This document shows, piece by piece, positions 54,391 through 64,000 of a DNA stretch of 64,000 nt. Position 1 is the stretch's first letter, and every line of letters begins with the position of its first letter. The notes below the pieces were generated by a model. It ran no database searches. It saw only the letters and a list, made by a program, of their open reading frames with translations, and was not told the origin of the DNA. The stretch covers positions 5,650,509 to 5,714,508 of the forward strand of contig JANPWX010000008.1 in the NCBI GenBank assembly GCA_024734555.1, read 5' to 3'. Source of the stretch: Trochalopteron elliotii. Its lineage: Eukaryota > Chordata > Aves > Passeriformes > Leiothrichidae. The position numbers were made by a program, and so were the translations under genes.

Positions 54391-55400
54391 ATTAATATCA
54401 GTTACTTTGTTAGTCATTCTCTTCTAAAGAGGAAAGTGGGAGAGAGGAAAACCAGTTCTCTGACAACTATATAGCTGCAGGTTTGTTCTTATTCTAGTTA
54501 GATGTTTTAGCAGTAAACAATTAGCAAACACAGAAGCATTTGCTGTCCAGCACTACTGATATGTCTCACAGCAAGAAAAAAAAGTTAGTGAATGCTCCAG
54601 GATTCTGATGCAAACATTGTGCCCTAAACACTATTTTTGTCCTTTTATTTCCTTTCCCTGTTTCCCAGCACCCAGATGTAATGGTGTGGGTTAAATCTTG
54701 TCTTCCAGACTGTGGAAGTACATTTGAAATGTCTGTAGTTCTGTAAGTTAAATGCCTTTGAATTTATTTCCGGATTACTTGAGTACTTGAACAAATTAGA
54801 ATAATACCCTTCCTCCTTTTTCTGTTTTGTGTAAAGTTCTTCTTTCTTTTAGAAGCTGAATTGCTCATGAAGGTATGTTTTTCAAATACCTTTCTGCATT
54901 TTACTTTCTAATTACATGACAGAGATGGAGTTATTAAAGCTGTAATAAATTATCTGACTGAGTTTGCTGGAGGGTACTCCATTTTTTTCTTAACTTCCAA
55001 CATTTATCAAACCCTAAAGTGCTAAAAATTAAATTGGGCCCTTAGAGATAACACTTCCTTACCAGTGTTGTGTTGCATCTGACACCAACATCCAGGGGCT
55101 ATATTGAGTATTACTTGATTGGCATAGGTAAAAATCGAACTAAAAATTACATTGCATTTCTTTAACATGAGGTTTTATCTTTGCTTATAGGCACTGCTTT
55201 TGCTTCTCATCACAGATTAAAATTACAGCAAGATGCATCAGTATGCTGTACAAATGACGCCTAATATTATCAACTGTCAGGTCTAATAGATATTAAAGAC
55301 AATTCTTGTCCCATGTTGCCTTGACAACATGTGTTGGTTTTGGCCATCTTTGTCAATTCAAATTTTTGACTTCACAGAATTTAATTAAGCTACCTTTTTC

Positions 55401-55413
55401 TTTTTTTTTTTTT
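55401..55413. repeat. Poly-T tract, 13 bases
   Basis: T run preceded by TTTTTC, in AT-rich sequence about 460 bp before the possible ancient LINE fragment. Confidence 0.9.
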
Positions 55414-55869
55414 CTGAAAAGAAGACAATCGGGGGATGCCACTGAAATTTGAAATATATTCAAATAAAACTATTAGGAAGTGGATGCTATAACAGTTTTT
55501 TTATATTACTTGCTGAAAACTGAATTTATCTTACCTTCTTGTCATTTGTTTTGCTTTGAGGTTTCAGCATGCTGTGAAGTCATCAAGACCCATTTGCTCC
55601 AGTTGTTTTTCCCCCTTAATCCACCAATCATTTCTCTAGATTCAGTCCTGGAGTTTGTAAGAAGTCATTGTGTCCATGTAACCTGGGACCTTTCTTCAAG
55701 AAGTTATTTCTTAACTAAAGATCTGTGCTTTTGGGAAAGCACCAAGCTTAATGCTAATGTTTTTAGTGCTGCAGAGCTGATGTCAACCCATGATAAGGTG
55801 CTTCAGTGGTTCATTGCCTCCAGTGTTAAAAATAACCTCCTCATTTTCAGACTGTATTAATCTTGCTTC

Positions 55870-56085
55870 AGGTTTTGGCCATTCATTTGTAATTCTTCCA
55901 TTATCAAATTTTTCTGCTTCATGTATTTCTTAAACACTGTAATCAAGTCACTCCTTCATGTTCCTTTAGATCAGCAAAACAGATTGATGCTCCTTCTTGT
56001 GTCATGCTTTCCTGGTTTTTTTAGGTTCCCATTTGACGTTGCCTTTTTGAATCTTCCTCAGTCTTCCAAATTTTTTCTGAGGTAC
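55870..56085. repeat. Possible ancient CR1/L3-like repeat fragment
   Basis: The stretch has in order ATCAAGTCACTCCTTCATG, a CAGCAAAACAGATTGATGCTC segment, a TCATGCTTTCCTGG segment and GCCTTTTTGAATCTTCCTCAG. This order resembles an old amniote LINE consensus as I remember it (AATCAAGTCACCTCT, AACTAAATAGATTGAGCTC, then GGCATGTTTTCC). The identity is only moderate and the strand and boundaries are uncertain. Confidence 0.38.
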
Positions 56086-57215
56086 GAAGGGCCAGGCAGG
56101 ACCCACTGGTCCAAAGGCACTTTGAGTCAGTGGCAGATCAAAGACACTTGGACTCTCCTAAGCCTACTCAGTATTTGCTTATCTATGCACATCCAAGTGC
56201 TCTTTTTGACCTACACAATTGCAGAGTGTTGGTCAGGTTTCTTGCAGTAGCTGCTATGACCTGTACATCCTCATCTTCAGACACTGTTCCTCTGGAGAGT
56301 CACCACTCAGTAAATCTAATCTTTGCTTCACTCCTAGGAACATGAGTGTCACAGTCTACATGGAAATATAGGAAGAATGAGGGTGGGAGAGAAAAAAAGC
56401 AGATGGTTGAGTTCAGAGCTGTCATTACAAAATTTAATTACATCCCAATTTTGCTGTAGAAGAGAAGAAAGATCAAACCTTGCTGTTTGTTTTGACTCTT
56501 ATATATACAGATTATTTTCCTCTAATTTACTTTAAACTCTGGGTTTACTGTCACTCAAAGTCACTCTTTATTTATTGGTCTGCTGCTCAGTAAAAGGGTA
56601 GCAAAAGTGACAAATCATCAATCAAGCTGGAGTATAAGTGATCTTTTAATAGGGTTTTGTTTTCAAAATAGATGTATTGAATGACAAAGCAAAGGACTTT
56701 TCTGTGCAGCGACTTCGTTGCTGTTTATTTCTGGCCATTGCCATGCCAAGGGAAATTCAGACTTTCCCCTCTTATGCAACTCAGCCCACTTGCTACTGTT
56801 GTAGCACAGAATTGTATTTGTGACTGCATTTGTGCCTCTAAATAACTTATTTTGATAAATACCTGATAGACCGTGTCGCAGTTTCTGGAGAGGCTTTTAA
56901 TATTTAATTTTGCCATTTTCATGGACATACATTTGAGGTGAAGATTTTTTATCAAGAAGGCATTTCTTCAGTTCTATTCAAAGAGCAAAGGGGAAAGTGT
57001 CATTTTGGTGGCATATTCAATTATTGCCACTTAGAATGGGAATGCATGCTCATTTTTGGTTTCAAGAACCTGATATAAAATGATGAAAAAAATTGTTTCT
57101 TTGCCTGTGTTCATCTGTGTTTTAAGAAATAAACCAGTTGTGCTATTCACATAACTTCAGCAGGTTTTTAGGGTTTCTGTAAACATTTTGATCTGGAAGG
57201 AAGAATGGTTTAGGA

Positions 57216-57350
57216 TTTTTTTTTTTTTTTTTTAGTTTATTTTGTTTTCATGTTTTTTGCTTGGTTTTGTTGAGGAGGGTTGTTTTTTTTTCCTTTATTT
57301 TGGGGAAAAGGGAGGAGGAAGGGAGCTTTTTTCTTTTTTGTGCTTTTATT
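57216..57350. repeat. Poly-T tract and T/G-rich low-complexity stretch
   Basis: An 18-T run opens a strand-asymmetric region rich in T and G and poor in C. It includes GGGGAAAAGGGAGGAGGAAG near 57302-57322, which has several G runs but does not meet a strict four-run G-quadruplex pattern. Confidence 0.85.
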
Positions 57351-60300
57351 TTGGTAGCCAATATATGTGTTCACAATGGTACCAAATGTCCCCAGTCAGA
57401 AATGAGCTGTCGTGATCTATACTGTTTAACTGCCTTTGCCTGTGATTGGGCCATCTGCCTTATTTTCTAGTACTTTTCAAGGAAAAATGCAGTAGTTGGG
57501 ACTAAACAGAGAAGACAAAGGACAAAGTTGAGCATAACAAAATAAGAACATAATTTAAAATCATTTGACAGTTTCAAAATATTACTTATTGGTGTTCAAT
57601 AAATAAATTATATCAGTTTTCTGCAAGTGCCACTCAGTTTGGCTATAATTTCTTAGCTAATAGCTGTTATGAATCATAGACAAGATTTAATCCTGAGGAG
57701 AGATTTATTGGAGAAAGAGGCAGAGTGCATAGACAAGCAAGGAACACAAATAACAAACCAACCAAACAAGCCAACAATAACTTGTGTATTACAAGGGGGC
57801 AGCCTTAGAAAGTTGCTTTAGTTTTTTTCCCCTCTCAGACTGCATCCTTTACTCACTATGCCAGATTAATTTGGACAACAAGGATGAGACATCTGCCGCT
57901 GCAAACTCTGTCTCAGCATAGGGAAAGCTGCCCTTGGCTCAGCAGACTGCAGAGATTCTGCAGGACAGGGGACAGCTTGTTGCATTCATGTGCAAAGAAC
58001 TATTTATGTTCAAGCCTTCCTGTTTTAGTCCTAAACTTCTCCCTTGAAATTTTAAAAAGCAAGTAGCAATTAAAAAGTGCACGTGTCTTAGAAAAGCCTT
58101 ATGCTTATACTTTAGAAATGTAAGCTTGATAATTCATCTTCTTTCTGACATATGTATGAATTATATGCATAGCTTGGAAAGCATTGTGACAGTTTTGAAG
58201 CCATGTTTAAGGTACATTTGTGAAGCACAGATTGTGTCTGAACTCTGAAAGATTTAGAGCAATTTTTGGTTTGCAAGGAATATAATCACACAAAAGCTCT
58301 ACCAGTGAAACTGGAAACCAGTTCAGTTAGCCCAGTGTAGATTTAGAGTGAGTTTGAGCTTTGAAACTTAGAGCTAACACACTTCTGAACTGAGGTTCTG
58401 GGGAAGTCTTAAAATTATTACAGATTTTACTTGGTTTTGTACCACAGAAAGCTGGGCCTCAAATTAGCTCAAAAGGCCTGGACTGGATCTGTGGAAAGAG
58501 TTCTGTCAGATTCAGTCAGCTTGTTTTGAATATCATGATACCTCAAGAGGCTTTAGGCTAAAATAACTGGTAGTAAAGTTTTTCTCACTTTCTGCTCTTG
58601 TCCCTTTCTCCAAAGGTACTATTTGATTTTGCAGCAAAGGACTCTTCGAGTCCTGGAGCTCAGCCTGTGTGTGACAACTTTTTGTTGCTGGTGACAGATT
58701 GATGACACTCAGGTGGCAAAGGGCTACAAAAAACATTCCAGGGTTAGTTCTTTGTGCTGGTCCTCCTCTGCCTTCCAGCAGGTGTTGCACTATTTTTGAG
58801 AGTCCATTAGCCAGTGGTTTTAAAACAATGGGGAAAAGCAGAAAGGGAGAAAACAGTGGGCTCATGCTTTCCCCTTAAAGGTAGGCTGAACATATTGCAC
58901 TGTTGGATTATGTATTGGTTTTAATATCTGCTTTTATAGCTGTGAAAATTTTTCTTTGGTACTCAAATACTGAGAAAGTATTCTGTATGTCAAAAAGGGT
59001 AGCCTTCAGTTTGTATAAAAGGGTGAAGATCTGCACCTTTCTGCATAATTGGGATTGTGCCAAAAGGAGGCTGAATATCCTCAAGGGAAACAGCAAAACA
59101 CTGATAGCACCATCAAGGAAAAATCCTAGGAGTAGTCAGCGTTACAGCCTTTTCATCAGCAGTGAGTATTTCTGAACATGGTTCTGCATATGCCTTTCTG
59201 CTGTGTGTAGCTCAAGTAATAAATATTCACATTTATGCCACTTCTCAAAACATCATATGAGAACTTTCAGCCAAGAAAATTCATAAACAGAAGCAGAGAG
59301 GGAGTCTTGAACTGCCAGAATATAAAAAAGGAGCAGAATATGTTTCAGTGTACATTTCTAAAGAAATGCAGTGAGTGTTATGTCAGAAAGTAAAACACCA
59401 TGACACTGCACTCCATATTCACACATGCTAAAGGCAAACTGTGCCTGGCCACACAGTCCTTCACCTGAGGGCTCCTAGATTTGCCATCAACCATCAACTG
59501 TTCCAGAGGCAACTCACAGGCTTGTAACAGCTCGGGAAATCCTCAGGGCCTCAGTACAGGCTGATGAAAAACAATGCTGTGCAGGGGCAGTGCTTGCCAC
59601 ACCTCTCCACAGTGGTTTTTTCTCTTTCTGTGTAAGGCACCAACTTCTTTTTAAGGTAGGCTTAGTGGAGAGACCCATATTTTTTTTTCCATTTATTATG
59701 AGGTTATTAACTAAATTATGAAAATAAACTAAGTCAATGGAAACACGAATACTCAAATTACTTATAAGTTTGGTAAACATAACAAGTGTTGTTCTTGCAA
59801 TGAAACAAGGCTTTAGTTTTGATATTCCCACTAAATCCTGGCCAAGAAAAAAAAATACAAGTTGTTCTTCTGCGCTGTTTTAATATGAGTAATTATTTTG
59901 TGCTTACTTTTGTGCTGTAGAACGTCTTGTAACTGCATAAACTCTTTTATAAACTCCTTTTATTTTTTCTGGGAACTCAGTCTCTCTCCTAGTATTAAGA
60001 AAATAACCTTGCTCAGCAAGTTTTTGGCATATTGGTAGCACGTACTTTGTCCTGGCTAGGAAATGCATCAGATTGCTGTGCAAAATCTATTTAACAGTTT
60101 TCCCATACACAGACTGTGCAGGCTGTATCTCCTGAAGGTATTTGATTTTGCCACATTTTTTTTAGTAGGAGAGCAATAACTTGCCAAAATCTTGAATTTA
60201 TATGAAGCGGTATTTTGAATAATAAGTTACATAAACAGAGATAGAATAAATCTTTGATATCTTTCATGGGTCCTCCAGGTAACAATAGTAACTGTCCTGT

Positions 60301-63300
60301 CAGGATGCTTGATTATTTCTTTAAATTGTTTTGTATATTCTATGCGGTGTAATTTAGAAAGCTGCCATTTAAATCCACATATCTTACTGTGATATTAAGT
60401 GTATTTAAACCCCATAAAATGCCTTCTAATTTATTTTTCATTTAGTCTATTTAATAAAATGGCAATAATGTTCTTTCAAGTGAAGGTTATGGAAGGAAAA
60501 TTGCTCCTACTTTTAAAATATACTCCTCAATTTGCTGTACCGTTTATTGCACTGCAGAAGTCATTTACCCTCTGGAACATTCACTTAGAATAAAATTATT
60601 GCCTAATTTCTTTAAAAAACATTGGAGATTGGTCATGTTCTTCATAACTTTAAATGCAATTTTGTGCATTGTTAATGCTTCATGGTTATGCCTAGCAGTA
60701 AATCCAAAATTTAATTTATCCTTGGTATTGTTTTCGATTTGCTTTCTGAAAGCTTTGTCTTCTTCTGAAGTCTTTGGAGAGGTAATAAAGAATGACAAAA
60801 ACTGTTATAATGATGATCCCTAAGTTATCTTACAGTGTTTTATGTTCCACTGATGTTGCTCTCAGGTTTGTTCTTATTGCAAGAGAAACCAGTTTTAATA
60901 TAGCCTGCACTGTTTTTGAAGATGTATGGGGAAGGCAAACTTGGTTCACCAGTGCTGCTGGGAGGTCATTAATTTCTATGATCCCACATATTTTGAAGAC
61001 ATCTAGGAAGAAACATTACAATCGCTTTAAACCTGTTGAATTTGGTAAAAGTCCAAGTATCATTTCTGTGTTGGGAACCTTCTGTTCTCTTTTCTTCTTT
61101 CACCTCTGTGTGCAAGCCTTTCCTTCAGTCAGTACTGTATTCAGAGAATGAAAGTCCAAGGCTGAGCATTGGACTTGTACCTATGACATCTATGCTATTT
61201 AATTTCCATATTTCATTGATTTTCATATAAAATATTCGCAATTGACAGGTAACAACATGTGTTTCCTAAACTGCCAGCCCTAAGTATACCTCTGGGAACT
61301 CTAAATCCAGTGGTGCTGCAACTTTAATGATGTTGCTGTGGTTAAATGTTATTTTTTCATTGTATATTTGCCCTCCACTTAGATCTGTGCAATCCTGCTA
61401 TTTTCAGTCAATACAAGCATCTGCAACTGCCTAGAACTGCTGATTTGGTACACAAGAGCAGTCCTAAAATCAGTTTGCCTTTGTTGTCCTGCAAACTATG
61501 GCCTTGGTTAATGCATCCTTGTGGAGCAGTTTTGTTGCTGTCTGGTTGAGTGTTACACTTTTTTTATTTTAGATAAAAGCCCCAAACAATACAGCCCTTT
61601 CCCACGCTCTGGAAAGAGATACTTCCAAAAGCAAGGGAGTATGAAAATTACCCTTGTTTGACTTTTGGCTTGGGTTTAGGATTTTAATCTCATGCATCTT
61701 GCTATTGTCTTTGGTCAGTTCTTTTCCTGAAATACTGAGATTTATGCCTTAGGCTCTTAGTTATTTCAGATATATCTGCTTAGTCCCACAGGCTTGCATC
61801 TTGGTCCAGGAAGGTTCACTGGTATGGAGCTAGAGTGGCTTGTGCACTCTCAGCTACTTTGGGGCTCCTAAAGATTCCTTTACAACCAAGTGCCTACCTT
61901 CTTTTTCAAAACAGAGAATCAATCCATTTGTTGCACTTTCCAATCTGAAGTAAAGTCTGTTCTTTCGCAGGTATTAAATGCCAGGGATAATAGTAATTTC
62001 TATTATTTATTTATGTGAGTTGAAAGTACAGAGTTTCAGTTAGGAAAATCACTGATCTTTCTTATAGTTGTCCTATTATTTGTTTATCTTGCATCTAAAT
62101 TCTCTGCCATTCATTGAGTGGCTCCTAAATATCTTTTTTCAACGTAATATCCTGCCAGAAATTCAGAGCAAATAAAACTTGGAAGATACAGATAACTGGT
62201 CTAATACTGTAAATCATAGTGGCCTTAACAAATTAATTGAGTTGAAATAAAAACGTGCGAATATTCACACATCCTGCCTGGCATTAAGGTGATGTGAATT
62301 TTCTTCTTCTATACATAGACAGATGTGTTGATGGAGGTTGTGTGGTTTGTATGTGAAGAGAGAGTGGTCCCATGGCCAAATGTAACTGTGAAGATTTTTG
62401 ATCAGCCTGGATAACAAAGAAATTGCATTATTTTAATTATGAAAGGTCTTTGTTAAGTTAAGAAGGGACAAATATCTCACAAGAAATGGAAAAATACTGG
62501 GCCATGCATGAAGTGAACAGGAAGAAACAGTAACTGGTAGCAGAATATAAACATGGATGAAATAAAAGTCTAGACTCTCATGTGCTGCTTATGGTTGACC
62601 ATAAACCTCTCTCTGTGTAAGGAATATTTGAAATGCAGAACCTTTCTTCCTATTCATATTCTGAGGAAATATTTTATTAAAGTTTTTTTCAGAACTCACT
62701 TGTGATTTTCAAATTGTTTCCAAAGAATTAAGCACATTGTGAAAGTCACTGCCTTATTCTCTCTGTGAAAGTTACCTTTGAAAATGTCTTTCAGTAATGA
62801 TGAAAAAAGGAGGATCCTTTCTCTTTGTGTGGCAAGGTAGCAGAAGTGTCGTAGCAAATGTATGTCTAATTACCTCTGATGGTAAGACAAATGCATGTAT
62901 TGAAGTCTTTAGAATTCCTTCTTGCACTTAGGTACAGGCAGAAACACCTATAAATCTGTTTTCAGGACAGTAGTGTGGCTTCTGCTGTAGTTAGCAAGGA
63001 ACACACTGGTTTAAATAGTTCTTCTAGTTTCAAAAATAACATTATTGCACTTTGGCAACACTGCTTATTCTGTTGTTCCTAAATTATTTATGAACTTTCC
63101 AAAATACCTTTCACTTTGTTTGTAGTGCCAGTACAAGCTCCACAAATGGGCTCAGATTTAATTTAATGAGAACTTCCTGTGTGTACAGAACAGCGTGGGT
63201 GTGTGTTTAGAGATGCACAAATTTATGTGGGTTTTAAAGCATGATGATTTGTTCTTTTTGTGTTTGAGAATTAATGTTTAATTCCCAAGCTCCTAACTTT

Positions 63301-63640
63301 TTTTACTAGGCATTAGGAGCACTTTCAATATGTATTGCATGAACATTTGATTTCATATTGCTTGTGAAAAAGCATTTCTTTTAAACTCACATAAAGAGGA
63401 ATGAGGCATTATCTGGAGCCAGAACTGTAGATGGATAAGAGTAGAATGGCACTTGCTTGCTTCCCCTTGTGACTGTACTAATCCCTCCTGTCTGTTATTT
63501 TTCCATTTTATCCCTCCCCCTTTCCAGTCCATTGTTACATACAATGGTGTAATCTTCACATATTTCCTGAAAGGAGGGTTGGATTAAGCTAACCTGAACT
63601 AAAAGGCATCACAGGAAGCCTGTCCTCTTCTCCTTCTCTC

Positions 63641-63695
63641 TTTTTTTTTTTTTTTTTCTGTTTTGTTTTGTGTTTGTTTGTTTTTGTTTTGCTTA
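63641..63695. repeat. Poly-T tract (17) followed by T/G-rich simple sequence
   Basis: A 17-T run is followed by alternating TTTTG and TTTG units to about 63695. It is preceded by a pyrimidine-rich CTTCTCCTTCTCTC stretch. The tract resembles an acceptor polypyrimidine tract, but no AG followed by a recognisable GRID2 frame is present downstream. Confidence 0.85.
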
Positions 63696-64000
63696 GTGTT
63701 TTGTATAGATGAATCCCAAAGTATAAGAAAAACTGTCTGTGGGGATGCCATTTGTTTAATTTATTCAGCTGCTAAAATCTGTTATCTAGCTGCCTCAGGT
63801 CTCCTGGTTTTAGGAGGTATTTATGACTGTTTGACAAATTGCATTTATGGTGTTCTCCTCTCATGTTTGCTTGGATTCACAGAATTAATGCTATCTTTTC
63901 CTGAGGATCAGAGTGGGGCAGTGCTTTTGGAGGCCATTATAACAATCCCTGAGAGCAGCTTCATATCACACAGAATTTGTCAGTGCTCTTGAGTCTCTTA

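Larger units (their letters stand above)
47731..55869 (+). other. GRID2: GRID2 intron 2, fifth block
   Basis: AT-rich intron with no recognised gene. It holds a short GGAT-type tract at 49542-49559, an A14 run at 52186-52199, an (AG)7 tract at 54377-54390 and a T13 run at 55401-55413. Two staggered 137-codon plus-strand frames overlap between 53110 and 53722 without known motifs. A stretch at about 53828-53897 may be an old retroviral LTR-related fragment. Confidence 0.78.
56090..64000 (+). other. GRID2: GRID2 intron 2, last block in the window
   Basis: AT-rich intron with no recognised gene, running off the end of the window. It contains an 18-T run at 57216-57233 inside a T- and G-rich low-complexity stretch to about 57350, and a 17-T run at 63641-63657 followed by a T/G-rich tail. 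No exon with a GRID2 reading frame is visible, so intron 2 is at least 51 kb. Confidence 0.8.

Noticed and set aside
55480..55860. A 126-codon plus-strand open frame
   Set aside because: It has no recognisable domain and unremarkable composition for AT-rich DNA. Its length is within what six frames of a 64 kb intron give by chance, and it adjoins a probable repeat relic.
63641..63700. Polypyrimidine tract that might precede GRID2 exon 3
   Set aside because: The downstream sequence does not encode the expected Cys-Glu-Leu-Met-Asn continuation of GluD2 in any frame I checked.

Overview
This is a 64 kb stretch of vertebrate nuclear DNA, almost certainly from a bird. The sequence is visibly AT-rich and repeat-poor. 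The best-preserved interspersed repeats are short 3' ends of CR1 LINEs in their avian form, with the conserved cores GGTCCCTTCCAAC and ATTCTGTG at about 3021-3162, 4613-4697 and 24655-24726. There is no prokaryotic gene organisation: almost every open frame is short, isolated and unlike any protein I recognise.

The one feature I can call as coding with high confidence is a 156-nt internal exon on the + strand at 12686-12841. It is flanked by a strong polypyrimidine tract plus AG on the left and a GT donor on the right. Its translation is the start of the amino-terminal domain of the glutamate receptor delta-2 subunit (GRID2, GluD2), corresponding to exon 2 of the mammalian gene. The residues separate it clearly from the paralogue GRID1. 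The window is therefore the 3' 12.7 kb of GRID2 intron 1, exon 2, and the first 51 kb or more of intron 2. GluD2 is the Purkinje-cell postsynaptic receptor that binds presynaptic neurexin through cerebellin (Cbln1) at parallel-fibre synapses. This exon lies in the Cbln1-binding part of the protein.

The rest is intronic. Intron 1 holds two clear CR1 ends, T-rich tracts and a GC-rich islet near 7.0-7.3 kb. Intron 2 holds one clear CR1 end, several weaker CR1-like fragments and homopolymer or dinucleotide tracts. It also holds a diverged three-copy tandem repeat of about 75 bp at 39816-40040, and several clean inverted repeats at 15490-15547, 33401-33428 and about 38199-38261.

I do not see a previously undescribed multi-gene system. 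The observations most worth checking are a cysteine in the GluD2 exon where both delta paralogues carry an aromatic residue, the 75-bp tandem repeat, and the hairpins. Comparisons with known proteins and repeat consensus sequences are from memory, not from searches.
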